A stretch of DNA of 64,000 nucleotides from positions 11,842,001-11,906,000 of the forward strand of contig CP053148.1 in NCBI GenBank assembly GCA_014607495.2, in the 5' to 3' direction. Made by a program: the position numbers and the translations under genes. Under the pieces are notes generated by a model, which saw only the letters and a program-made list of their open reading frames with translations, searched no databases and was not told the DNA's origin. Positions within the stretch are counted from its first letter, which is position 1, and every line of letters begins with the position of its first letter. Source of the DNA: Carposina sasakii (Eukaryota > Arthropoda > Insecta > Lepidoptera > Carposinidae). Below are positions 35,190-45,968 of the stretch, in pieces.

Positions 35190-37060
35190 TCAGTTACATA
35201 AAACTAGTTAAAGACAGATTGAGAACCATTAAACCACAACCTAGCAATTGTAGTTCTGCAACATTTGGGGTTTGAGTTGAACAAGTCGAGTTCCGAGTAG
35301 ATAGCCAGCCTGTTAAAATCATGTGCCGATCTAATAAAGAATGAATTTTGCCTATAGTTGCTTAAACTGCGAGAGACAGCAAGGATCGAAGGTATTCTTA
35401 CAGATCTATTCGGTACTTTAAGAAAAAGCTTAGCCAATAAATTAGGGGTATCCATTGAGTTTTTAGCTATTTTAACTAGTACAGTTACATCAGCGATTTG
35501 TCGTCTAATGTAAAGAGGAAGGATATGATGTCTACGACACATTAATATAACTTGAATCAAAGCATTTCGATTTAAATTGAATATATTTCAGAAATTTTAT
35601 TTGTATTGACTCAAGCCTATCTATGTAGATATTGTACCGTGGGTTCCAAACCTGAGAGCAATACTCTAGGGAGCTACGTACCAAGGCACAGAATAAAATT
35701 TTGAAGAGTTTAATATTGTTGAACTGAGAGAGCAAGTTCTTTTTAAGAAACCTAAGGCTTTACTGGATTTTTTAACTATGTAATTAATGTGATTTTCGTA
35801 TGTCAGTTTAGAATCGTGAATGATGCCTAAATCTCGAATTTCTTCCACCTTTTTTAAGTGTTGTCCTTTTAGGAGGTATTTAAAATTTACGGGTTTTGTT
35901 TTTCTTGTGAAAGATATGCAGTAACATTTATTGACATTTAAATCCAATTTATTAATTGTACAATATTCATCAAATCTATTAAGATCCTCCTGTAGGAGTT
36001 GACAATCAATTTCGTTTTCGATTTTTTTTTAAATTTTCATGTCATCAGCGTACAGGAGAATCTTCGAATTTTTAAAACAGGTTATGACATCATTAATAAA
36101 TATATTGAATAAAAGTGGCCCTAAGAAAGAGCCTTGCGGCACTCCAGAAGGTACACTTCTCCACGTAGAAAGGAAGCCATTCACAGTCACCGCTTGAGAA
36201 CGATTTTGGATGTATGAGATGAACCATCTAAATAGATTGCCACGAATTCCAGCATGGTGGAGTCTTTGAAGTAGCAGATTATGATCAATGCGGTCAAAAG
36301 CTTTGCTGTAATCCGTAAATATGGCATCTGCTTGCCCTCCGCCATCCATGCTTTCAGTAATAAAATCAATGAAAGATAAGAGATTGGATGTGGTACTGCG
36401 TTGTCTTAAAAAACCATGTTGCTCAATGATAAATGAGGAAGATAATAAGGAGTAAACTTGAGTGTGGACTAGTTTTTCGAAAATTTTCATAAATATACAT
36501 AGTTTTGATATTGGCCTATAATTTTTTACATCATTTTTACTAGCACTTTTATGTATAGGCGTAATGAATGCAGATTTCCAAATTTTAGGCAATATACCTT
36601 CTTTAATAGATCTAGTAAAGAGAATTGATAACGGTCGAACAAGGGCACTTGCACAACTGACAATAAATTTAGCATCGATGTGATTGGGTCCCGCACCTTT
36701 GGTCACATCTAAAGTTTTTAATAACTTGTAAAGTGTATCAGGGTTAATTTCTATATCAGCAATAAAGTTTCCGCTTGATTTAAGTCCTTCAGTGCTAGAC
36801 GGGACAAGATAAGAGTCATTTGAATCCATTGCACTGGTAAGAAAGGTCGAGTGGAAGTAGCTAGCAAAGAGATTGCAGATATTCTCACCAGTGTCCGCTG
36901 AAAGCTCATCATAATACAAGGTAGAAGGTAATGTATTACATCCATTCTTGCTTGATTTTACGAATGACCAAAATAGCTTAGGATGATTAATTATAGCCTC
37001 CTCGGTCTGTTTTAAATATTTAACGTAACAATCCTGCTCTGACATTTATCTATGTGTATA
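35190..37060 (-). pseudogene. 5'-truncated non-LTR retrotransposon with several frameshifts
   Basis: The frame 37045-36029 encodes most of a reverse transcriptase: [18 protein letters not shown], motif [13 protein letters not shown], motif [21 protein letters not shown] and motif C YADD. It breaks right after YADDMKI at a run of nine to ten T (36018-36027). It resumes at about 35960-35700 (LNVNKCYCISF..), shifts again to 35735-35560 (SSLEYCSQVWNP) and again to 35560-35204, a typical C-terminal tail. Jockey-like by order and wording. At least three frameshifts make it dead. Confidence 0.85.
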
Positions 37061-38087
37061 GATAAATGCGCATTTTCTTCAAATAGAAAATTCCCCCAAT
37101 CCAGCATAGTCGTGCAGACTTCCTGAGCTGGCCTGCACATAAAGCCTGCAAAACATGTTGGCCCAGCCTAGCGGAGTGTACGCTAGAGGTGAGGCATAAA
37201 TAATGGAATAGGTATGTAGATTAGGTATTTTTTCAATACTAGTCAGTACCTAATACAACGTATTAGGTGTTAGGTTTAGCATAAAATATTATCTCATTAA
37301 GAAAAATCAATGATTTTTCCTTCGAAAACTATCAGCAATTGATAGGTGGTTTGGTCTAGCGAATTGGTTCTCTCGTCAAACTACGTCGATATACGGGATC
37401 AGCTAAAGATGTGCATTTTTCGAGGTTTTCGGAATACTGTCTGCCGGAATTGTGGTCAATTTATATTAATATTTACTTCACGCTGGTAAAAAAAAATATT
37501 TTTATTAAAATCGGTGGGCAAACGTGGCTACGCTTACAAGGGGCGTTGCAAAACAATCGGTGACTTGCCTAAAATTTCGCAATAACATAAAGCATAACAT
37601 CTATAATAGAAGCAGCGTAAATTAGAAATAAACTTTAGTAACCATATTTCAGTATGAGTGTTCACGTGAATGTGAATCAAAACTCGAACTAGATTAATTT
37701 GTATTACGGCATCAGTAGCTTGGGAGCGTGGTGGAAATGGAAGCGCTTCGACCCCACCGGACCAGTAGTTATTGTTTGGCCCTTGTACATATTTCAATCA
37801 CCGCGTGACACTTCGATATCGCGTTTAGGATATATCGATTAGAAAATATTAAGAAAAAGTTGCAACTTCCGTCAGTTATAAAATATAAGTAAGCTAAACT
37901 AACTCAGTTTAGTTGGCGGTTAATGATCGGCTCAAATCAACCAATGAACTCAAATTTACATATTGATTGCTTAACCTAGGATACAAAATAATATACAGAA
38001 AAAGTTACATGGTATTATCTGATTGCTATTCGAAAACCAAGATAACTCGCAGTTAACTAAATTTCTTTTCGAATACAGTAACCAGCC
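37061..38087. other. Intergenic DNA without a supported gene
   Basis: No conserved protein or clear repeat was recognised; AT-rich, with one chance minus-strand frame (37534-37797). Confidence 0.45.
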
Positions 38088-38240
38088 CCCCTAGCATGAC
38101 CACACATCGTGGATATCGTATCTATACAAAATTCAACATGTCGGTTATATTTATCGTAATTGGACAAGGTAAATGTCGATAAATCGGTTTATTATATCAT
38201 CATCATGTCTCACAGGTCATGCTACTTGGGCAGGGGTTTG
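38088..38240. mobile_element. Second copy of the CCCCCCTAGCATGACC MITE
   Basis: CCAGCCCCCCTAGCATGACC at the left, GGTCATGCTACTTGGGCAGG at the right (inverse type). The inner part matches 8206-8358. Confidence 0.8.
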
Positions 38241-38439
38241 CGTATTTATCGTAACACACAAAAAGAGGCCTAATCCCACTGTAAATATAGATATAAGCAG
38301 AGAGGAGATACAGACAGACTTGTAGCGACGACATATTTTATTCGTCCCACCAATTTTATAATATTTAATGTGAACGAAACTCTGTCTGCAATATGGTGCT
38401 ATTTTATGAAAACGGAGGCAGATACGAATGATATATAAT

Positions 38440-38790
38440 ATAAAAATTAATCGCTAATTGTGTTGCTAAGCGCGGATCTCGAGAACAGTGAACCGATTTC
38501 GCTAATTTTTTTTTTTTGTGTATTTATTGAAGTACAGGATGGTTCTTACGGAGAGCAAAATTTAAAAAATTGCCTGAAAAAAGCACTATTCTATAGCAGT
38601 CGCCCATGACTTTGTCCACGTGAAAGGGCATTACATCCCGTGCAAAGCCGGGGCGAATCCCTTTTATATTTTTCTGTCTGTAAGAACCATCCTCGTGCTT
38701 CAAGGTATATTCTAAAAAAGAATTAGCGCAACGTTTTAGTTGTTCTAAAGATCTGCGCTTAGCAACACATTCAGCGATTCATTTTTATAT
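38440..38790. repeat. Inverted pair of a common repeat (GTTGCTAAGCGC family)
   Basis: 38440-38670 reads TTGCTAAGCGCGGATCTCGA ... GTGCAAAGCCGGGGCGAATC. Then 38670-38790 carries the first half again in reverse (GTAAGAACCATCCTCGTGCT ... GATCTGCGCTTAGCAACACA). Other copies are at 40270-40480 (forward) and 39243-39970 (reverse, interrupted). Confidence 0.75.
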
Positions 38791-38798
38791 TATAGACC

Positions 38799-38985
38799 AG
38801 GGGTTCCCAAACTTTTTTTCTCATAGACCCCTTTCAAAAGTTAACTGGTTCTGGTGGACCCCCTACTGGCCTAAACCACATTATCTACGTATTAATTGTG
38901 AACGAACCCCCATTTTTTCACGTCAACGTAGACCCCATCGAGTCTTATGTGAACACCTAGACCACTTTGGGAACCACTGTTATAG
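38799..38985. mobile_element. hAT-type MITE (CAGGGGTTCCCAAA ends)
   Basis: ACCAGGGGTTCCCAAACTTT at the left and TTTGGGAACCACTGTTAT at the right are inverted partners. This is the widespread animal 'CAGTGGTTCCCAAA' hAT end. Confidence 0.8.
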
Positions 38986-39011
38986 ACTAATGTAGCTTTC
39001 CATTTCCAGCT

Positions 39012-39222
39012 TAAAGTAATAATTCTACAGTTTCGTTTTAGTTCACAAAATGGCTCACATCTCGTTGTGCCATACTAAACAAAATATATCCTTATTACAG
39101 GCATGACATATTACCTGAATGTGCATACAAAACGCTCGCAATGGGACCGGCCATCAGAAGGACCGCTGGACAGCAGTGGCCCAGTCAGTGTGCAATACAG
39201 CTACATACTAGTGAGGCATACT
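39012..39222 (+). pseudogene. Inverted, decayed copy of dodo exon 2 with intron flank
   Basis: This 211-bp stretch is the inverse duplicate of 41716-41942, carrying the end of dodo intron 1, its CAG acceptor and the first 100 or so bases of exon 2 ([17 protein letters not shown] is unchanged). It lacks 15 bp, removing five residues of the acidic linker (SDDES or equivalent). Past the linker it has changed CSHILVKH to YSYILVRH, losing the catalytic His. It ends abruptly in an unrelated repeat. It cannot serve the minus-strand gene, and no partner exons lie beside it. Confidence 0.9.
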
Positions 39223-39242
39223 GATTTATATACTAAACTAGA

Positions 39243-39970
39243 GATCCGCCCCGGCTTTGCACGGGTGTAATGCCCTTTCACGTCAAAGTCGTGGGCGACC
39301 GCTATAGAAAAAATTGATTTTAGACTTTCAGGCAGTTTTAAATTTAGTTCTCTTTGTAAGGGTCTCCCCACATTTATCGACGGGGAATCGGCTTAAGCCG
39401 AGTGCGTATCACCACATTACTCGGCTTAAGGCCGATCAGCTGTTGCGACGGCTGTTGACATGCGATCGGCAGTCGATTAAACCGAACGGCCGTCACGACG
39501 GCTGTTCACTTACGTTCGGCAGTCGATTCCTTTGAATGGTCGTGACCTCTTTTTTATTGGATTGCTACCCAACGCCGATCGGCCGTCTCCGGCGCCGTTC
39601 GGCTACCGTCGGAGATGAAGGCATGCGAGCAGATTATTCAACTGCCGTCCAACGCCGTTCGACCGTCTCCGATGCTGTTCGGCAGCAGTCGAAAACTTTC
39701 CGCTAGATTCAGCGCCGTACGGACGCGATCAGCTAATCGACAAAGCTAGTCGTGACGCGTAGTCCGAGCCGATGCTAATAGTATTAGTAACACCCTCATT
39801 TCGTAGACATAAAGACTTTTTTGACCGGCGTTAGCCGATTCCGCGTCGATAAATGTGGGGAGACCCTTAGAACTCACGTACTTCAAGGAATATTCTAAAA
39901 AAAATTGCGAAATTAGTTCAGTTGTTCTCAAGATCTGCGCTTAGCAACAAATTCAGCGATTCATTTTCAT
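39243..39970. repeat. GTTGCTAAGCGC-family repeat, reverse copy, split by a MITE
   Basis: The left part 39243-39359 (GATCCGCCCCGGCTTTGCAC ... CTTTGTAA) and right part 39867-39970 (TTAGAACTCACGTACTTCAA ... GATCTGCGCTTAGCAACAAA) join into one repeat when 39360-39866 is removed, by comparison with 38440-38790. Confidence 0.8.
39360..39866. mobile_element. 507-bp PIF/Harbinger-like MITE with perfect 23-bp ends
   Basis: GGGTCTCCCCACATTTATCG is matched exactly in reverse at the right end (to 39866). The flanking trinucleotides are TAA and TTA, and the sister repeats show the unfilled site GTAAGAACC, consistent with a TWA target duplication. The inside repeats GTTCGGC and CAGTCGATT words and has no transposase. 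Confidence 0.85.
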
Positions 39971-39984
39971 ATCTATAATAAATA

Positions 39985-40180
39985 ATAATTTTTTGATTTG
40001 ATTGGATGGATCTATATTGCATCTCTTCATATGTCTTTTCTGAACATCTTTGTATCTGAGGAGTTGGCCGCCGCGTTTCCGCTTGCCCTCCTCCAGTTCA
40101 GAAAAGAAGATGCGCTTAGCCAATCTCTCCTCCGCCATACGAGACACATGACCGCACCACCGAAGCTGCCAACGCATTAA
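39985..40180 (-). pseudogene. C-terminal scrap of a LINE ORF2
   Basis: On the minus strand it reads [17 protein letters not shown], then [14 protein letters not shown] and [15 protein letters not shown], the familiar tail of insect and other animal non-LTR ORF2 proteins. Only about 60 residues remain. Confidence 0.75.
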
Positions 40181-40269
40181 GTAGGCCTTAATACCACTTA
40201 CTTAACAGACATAAAAAATAAAAAAAATAAACATAGAGAAATTGATAACCTTTCTTTTTTGAAGTCGGA

Positions 40270-40480
40270 TAAAAAATGAATCGCTGATTGTGTTGCTAAG
40301 CGCAGATCTCGAGAACGGCTAAACCTACTTCGCTAATTCTTTTTTTAGAATATTCCTTGAAGTACGAGGATGGTTCTTACGGAGGAAAAAATTGCTTTTC
40401 CACTTTTCTATAGCGGCTGCCCATGACTTTGTTCACGTGAAAGTGCATTACACCCAAAGCCAAGGCGGATCCTTAGTTAT
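40270..40480. repeat. GTTGCTAAGCGC-family repeat, forward copy
   Basis: TTGCTAAGCGCAGATCTCGA, GAAGTACGAGGATGGTTCTT and CATGACTTTGTTCACGTGAA match 38440-38670. Confidence 0.75.
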
Positions 40481-40550
40481 AGATATGAGGATTTTTATGA
40501 AACTGTATTCTATGTTTTTAAAAGGTCGAATTGCACTGTGTTTTATTTTT

Positions 40551-40889
40551 GGTACATCTTGCCCACAAAAAAACTGGTCTGAGGGACTAATGTCTACTTT
40601 TAAAATTTAAATGGGTCGATTCGCCGGAACCAATGAGGAAGATCGCACCAGATGTCTCCCATTAACAAATGAGGGATATTTCAGCAAAATTTAATATTTA
40701 CATTAAATATCTAATGCCTGTAGTTACTTACATCTCAGCATTAAATGTTAATTATTATTAGACATCTGGTTCGATCTTCCACATTGATTCAGGCAAATCT
40801 ACTCATATACATTAAAATTATATTATTAAAATTATTAAAAGTAGACATTTGGCCCGCAGACCAGTTTTTTCGGGCGAGATGTATGTACC
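40551..40889. mobile_element. About 340-bp MITE just downstream of dodo
   Basis: GGTACATCTTGCCCACAAAA and CTGGTCTGAGGGACTAATGT are mirrored by CAGACCAGTTTTTTCGGGCG and AGATGTATGTACC. Inside, a second inverted pair surrounds CCAGATGTCTCCC/GACATCTGG. It ends 57 bases past the dodo stop codon, so it probably lies in the 3' UTR. A minus-strand AATAAA is at 40542-40547, just beyond it. Confidence 0.8.
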
Positions 40890-40946
40890 ATAACCCCTAG
40901 TAACATACCTCATCCGATATGCATCCACTAGCAATGTAATTAGTGC

Positions 40947-43900
40947 TTAAGCAGTACGCAGTATAAGATGCACCCCCGAATTAGTGTGAACGGGTTGACT
41001 TAGCTGCCCCACAGTTAAATTGAACGCGCATTCTTCGAAAGGCTCCTGCATTTGCCCTCTTTTGAAATGGCCGAGATCTCCTTCCCTCTTCGCCGATGAG
41101 CAGTCTGAATAATTGCGCGCCAGTTCTTCGAATGACGTTTCCCTGTCCACGATCTTGCGGCGGTACTCTGAAAAATTCAATTATGTAACACATTTACAAA
41201 TGGAATTCCTTTCAGATTGCTGTTACCTAGTACGAATTCCATAAGCGATATCTTAATTTTTGCTACCGCATTACTTTTGCTAGATATAATAGACTAGTGG
41301 ACGTCCGCAACCTATCCGCGTGGACTGCAGAAAAAACAAAATGTCGAAATTTGCCGGGATAAAAAGTATATCTCCGTCTCCTGGTTCTAAGCTACCTCCC
41401 CATCCATTTTTAACCTAATTGGTACAGCCGCTCATGAGTTATAAATAGTGTAACTAAAACGACTTTCTGTTAATATAGATAGGTATATGAGGGCCGACAC
41501 GACAAGACAGAGAACTGGCACAGGAGTCTGGAACTACTAAGGAAAAGGCAAAAACATATTATTTGTTACACATATTATCTGGATAGTCAAATAGCTTACA
41601 CTAACGTTTGGAGAACTAGCAAGTACTTATAAACTAACCAACAATAATATTGAGGGCTTCTTCTTTGCTGCGGGTGATATTTTTTTCACGCCAAGACGAA
41701 GGGCGGCGGCTACCGGCATGCTTCACTAGAATGTGGCTGCACTGCACACTGACTGGGCCAGTAGATTCGTCGTCACTGCTGTCCAGCGGTCCTTCTGATG
41801 GTCGGTCCCATTGCGAGCGTTTTGTATGCACATTCAGGTAGTATGTCATGCCTGTAATAGGGATATATTTTGTTTAGTATGGCACACAGAGATGTGAGCT
41901 ATTTTGTGAACTGAAACGAAACTGTAGAAATATTATTTTGAGCACGAAAAGCAAACCTACACTAGTTTCTTTAAAAAAGATCACATGATTACACATACAG
42001 AGTTCCATTCCTTTGGAAGGTGTAGCGGAGCCATCTACAGGACGCAAAACAGAACCATGGAAATCCTAGCACGCCATATCGAAGTTTCTCACTGATTGGA
42101 ATATATACATGGGCCAAACAATAACTAATGGCCCAGTGGGGCCGGAAGCCCTTCCCTTTTCATCTAACCCCACAGGTAAAGGTGTTATTTAAAGAATTTC
42201 AATATGGAGAGAGGTATATGCTCCAGGAGGTACAGAATTGTTAGATGCCCTGTCATGATGAGATGGGGTTTGAGTAGTAAATAAAGTATATTTTGAGTCA
42301 TTCTGTTAAAATAAACGCGCAGCGTTGCGTCTCAGTGTGAGATGACCTTAAGGATGCAGGGAGGTGAAACACTGGATCGTAAACGCCGGTGAAACCTACT
42401 AGGGACCCCAGTGTTGTGACATTTTATACTTCTAACATGGTGAAAGCAATGCACTCTTTGGGTGCATTATTAACTACGAATGAAGGCAAGCTAGTTGAGG
42501 ACCAAAGATGGTATAATATCTCCTACTACTTTCTCCACTTGATTCAAATAAGCTTTGCATTTTTACGAGTACTACTAGCAACTAACTATCGAACTATCAC
42601 ACTACCTTTATGTATGTAAGCTGTTTTTAATTTCTTTTTTTGTCCTTTAATTTGGAGATACACATGCTAATGCGATAATATTAGCAAAAATTTTAGCTGA
42701 CCATTGCGGCCATACAAGGAGATTTGTTTAACTGTCAGCTCATTACACTGTAGCAGAGCCATCTAACTATAGACAAAAAACTTCCAATAAAATCTAAAAT
42801 GTGTTAACTACTGATATACACATAATAAAAGTCAGGATTTAAGAACTTTTTGAGTGATTCCTTCGTTGAAAGTGGGACATAGTAAAAAAAATTAAGTATA
42901 TAATTAAGTTTTTAAATATTTGTCTTTTTTCTTTTTATTTGAGTTCAAATTACGTTTATGTGACAATAGATAGTAAAAATGTCCATACAAAATGTAGGTA
43001 TTTTAATAAAAATGTGATATTTTAAATTAGATTTCTCAGCATGCTGCACACATGGTCGAGTTATTCCCGAAAAGCGGGACTGAGCCTATCCCACACCGGA
43101 CTATTAATTTTGATTAAAAAATCGGGACATCTGGCAATGGTGGTGCTCTTGATCTGATGCTGGTGCAAATACTAATTTGCAAATGAATGGACAAGTTACT
43201 TGCACCAGCATTTTTTCCATGGGAGAAAGTAGACATGAGGTTAAAAAGACCCATGTTGTATGCAGTTGGTGAATCCTTGAATTCATGATCATCATCATTA
43301 CAGATATATTATATTTTAGATAGTAACAGGTGCTCTGGCTTTTTATAGCCTGTCAGCGAACAAGCAACTAGACATGGGTAATTCCAGATATGACTATCCA
43401 GAGGTAGATATGAATCAACTCCTTCACTTTAAAGAAAGTTACTATATCCTATATCCGACCCACTCTGACCTACCGAATAATGCCGAAGATAAGAATAAGT
43501 GAGCGAGACGGAATGCAAACGCGCGGTACTATCGCATTAGACGCATGAGCGCAAATGTAACGATATTACACGAGTATATACGAAAACTCACGAGCTACAG
43601 GCATGTTATGTTTCGACCCATCAAGGAGACCGCTGGCACCGCGCATTACTCCAACACATTACATTTCCCTAGAATTGGGTAAACTGCTGATGCCAGCTAC
43701 ACATGTAACCTCAATTGGCGACAGCCAGGATGCAACCGGAGACACCCACGGCACTCTGTACCTAGCATCGGTCCAAGTCATTACTTAAGTTATTCCTAAG
43801 TTAATTGTAATTTTTATATCTTTGAGTTAATTTTTAATAAACCTTTGAAAGTAACTCGGTTTTTTTAGCTCTCCTGTGCTGTGATTGGTAATTGGCATGC

Positions 43901-44611
43901 CGTTTAGTTTGTTGCAATGTTTGTTTTGAAATATTTGTTTTCGTAATTATAATTTTCAAAATTTCTATTAATTCAGTTTTATATTAAATCTTAAGTATTT
44001 TGTTTTTATTGTATATAAAAGCTGTTTGGATTTGCAATTTTTTTAGGACAATAGTGTTAGTATACCTACCTATTCAGTGATTTATAAACACACCTATCAA
44101 ATATTCTAGTCTGGATAGACAGTCCTAAGATCCCAATCATATCTCGGTTCACTTATCTTTTCTTTCCCGGATATGTACCCAGAGTTGGATGTGTTAAAAG
44201 GACACCTACAACAACCAAACCAATCACCTGAGATATGACTGATCTCACTTCACTTAATCTCATCATTCCCGGATTTGCATGCGGAGTTGGATATGTTAAA
44301 AGGATATATATCCTTAGTCGGAGTGATATGCTACATGTTCAATCCTTTTCCGGATATGGTTAGCCCATTCCTAGAGGCAACTGATCATATGAGGCTGGTG
44401 CAAATACTAGTTGGCAAATGAATGGAGAAGTTACATGCACCAGCATTTTTTCCATGGGAGTAGGTGGACATGAAGTTAAAAAGACCCATGTTGTATGCAG
44501 TTGGTGAAACCTTGAATTCATTATCATTACAGATATATTATATTTCAGATACTAACCGGTGCTCCGGCTTTTTCTAGCCTGCCAGCCAACAGGCAACTGA
44601 TCATCGGACAT
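40947..44611 (-). CDS. dodo/Pin1 peptidyl-prolyl cis-trans isomerase (three exons)
   Basis: A parvulin that isomerises phospho-Ser/Thr-Pro bonds in nuclear and cell-cycle proteins. Exons on the minus strand: 44611-44557, 41851-41639 and 41167-40947 (stop TAA), with GT/AG borders and phase 1 at both junctions. The total is 162 aa; human Pin1 has 163. The start is ATGTCCGATGATCAG. The WW domain is at about 5-37, with W10, YY at 22-23 and W33. An acidic linker (SSDDES) spans 43-48. The isomerase domain is at about 52-162, with H58, phosphate-binding K62/R67/R68, C112, Q130, F133, S153 and H156: every key Pin1 residue, each offset by one from human numbering. The last residues are LILRTA. Intron 1 (2.7 kb) contains a hAT-like element and a dead copy of exon 1. 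An inverted dead copy of exon 2 lies 1.7 kb downstream. The gene is head to head with BAG6. Confidence 0.95.
41285..41480. repeat. Interspersed repeat in dodo intron 2
   Basis: GTGGACGTCCGCAACCTATC, GTGGACTGCAGAAAAAACAA, AAATTTGCCGGGATAAAAAG and GGTACAGCCGCTCATGAGTT: reverse member of the 21950-22120 family. Confidence 0.6.
43158..43368 (-). pseudogene. Dead tandem copy of dodo exon 1 and its intron flank
   Basis: Matches 44394-44603 at high identity: GCTGGTGCAAATACTA, AACCCATGTTGTATGCAGTT-like and TTACAGATATATTATATTT. It then carries the exon itself on the minus strand, where the codon for the first WW tryptophan is TGA and the donor G is lost (CACCTGTTAC instead of CACCGGTTAG). The rest of the copy (TGATCATATGAG) is at 44382-44393, beyond a hAT-like insertion. 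It lies inside intron 1 of the working gene and should be spliced out. Confidence 0.88.
43369..44373. mobile_element. hAT-like element, copy 2, inserted in the duplicated dodo exon
   Basis: Collinear with 30224-30936: ends TAGACATGGG and CCCATTCCTA. The flanking octamers are CAAGCAAC and GAGGCAAC, each one change from CAGGCAAC in the intact exon 1, so an 8-bp target duplication is likely. It is longer than copy 1 only because of the insertion at 43606-43899. Confidence 0.8.
43606..43899 (+). mobile_element. About 290-bp insertion, solo-LTR or retrocopy-like
   Basis: Compared with the uninterrupted sister element (CAGGCATGCCGTTTAG near 30480), this copy has about 294 extra bases bounded by a direct repeat GGCATG (43600-43605 and 43894-43899). 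It starts near TGTTATGTTTCG and has an AATAAA at 43836-43841 followed by TG-rich sequence, as an LTR's R/U5 part would. The reading frame through it (to 43788) matches nothing I know. A solo LTR of the BEL/Pao kind, or the 3' end of a retrocopied message, are the two candidates. Confidence 0.55.
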
Positions 44612-45968
44612 TTTATATTTGACTTTCTTCGGGCCACGTGGGAGATTGTCCCGCCAGTACGTAGTACCTTGCGGTGCAGAAAATTCAGCAAGAACAAGCA
44701 AAAGAAAGAAAACTGCCGATAAAATACACAAAAAAAATTACAAGCACTAATTAGTCTGTGACAAGGATATATTTGGCCCATTGGCCACAAGCTTTTTTTT
44801 ATTTGTCATGTCATTATGTCAATGTCACTATATCATTTTTTTTATTTTTTAGTTTATCCCGAAGGAAAGGCAAGGGGAACTAAGCCCATACAGCCTAATC
44901 ATTGTTTAGTAAAATGTATTTTGAATTTATGATGAATGACAATGATGATGAATGGAAACGTCGGGAAAATCCTCAAGAACAAGTGTAAAGTTAGTCAAAA
45001 TGAAAAATTATTGCAGAAACAACTTACATGCGCCCATGAAGAGATCGTAATCCGGCTAAAGTTTTACTCGGCTTACCTGCGTATAAAACCATGCACACGC
45101 ACTAGATTCACACCACAAGTAATCAAAATATAACTAATCTACCAGAAAACATCACCTTAAGGACACATGCAAGCCATTTGCAAATAATTTTTGATTTTCA
45201 CAAGAAAATTACACCTGCACCCTTCCAACTTTTCCCGCCGAATCTCATATTTGGTTCATACTCCAGTTCATTCATTATATTTTTTAGTGTCTCTTAGATT
45301 CTAAGGATCAAACGTTTGATCAAATGTATTTTGAAACAAACATCAAGCATGATAGTGGGATTGTTGATAAATTATTAAAAACTTTAGGGCGAGAGACTGC
45401 GCATAACACTTAACGCATATTTCTGCAAAGATTTGTCACTATTACTGTATCACGACTGAGTGGCTTGATTTACTGACCTCTTCTACACGGACCAATATAC
45501 ACAGACAGTTCGATCTAAGGCCCCGTAGAAAGAGATCCATAGTCAAAGTTAGGCCCCAACTCAAAATTAAGAGTTGATAAACTCATACTCTTATCTTGTC
45601 TTTTTTTCAATATGTAAGAGAGAAACAAACATATTTTTTAGGTATTTATTTAAATTTGTCAGTGTAACACGGTAACACCGATACCAAATGGGATTTGGTA
45701 TAAGAATAAACATAAACGGATAAACTAAAAAAAAAAAAAAATCATTCACTCACTCACTCAAATTCAATCATTTTTCTTGTCGAAATCGCGATACATTTTC
45801 AACGCAATATCATAAAAAATACTTCGATAATCAATACAAAATCCTTGTGTTTTCGCGTAAGTACTTTATTCAAAGTGAAGTGGCTAAATAAATACTGTAT
45901 ATAAGCATCTATCGTTCGCAAAATTTGATTTACCCTTTGTCTTTCAGGGCGTTCATGTTTTCGTAAAA
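44612..45968. promoter_or_regulatory. Shared upstream region of dodo (left) and BAG6 (right)
   Basis: The start codons of the divergent genes are 1,357 bp apart. A CACGTG E-box-type word is at 44635-44640. Near BAG6, a donor (CGC then GTAAGT at 45857) and an acceptor (CTTTCAG ending 45947) could remove a 91-bp intron from its 5' UTR. A TCACTCACTCACTCA run lies at about 45747. Start sites cannot be placed from sequence alone. Confidence 0.45.

Noticed and set aside
39098..39222. Second exon 2 of dodo as a usable alternative exon
   Set aside because: It is on the opposite strand to the gene, lacks the catalytic His and a donor, and has no partner exons.
43325..43370. Second exon 1 of dodo as an alternative first exon
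   Set aside because: It has a stop at the first WW tryptophan, the donor is lost, and its start is separated by a 1-kb insertion.
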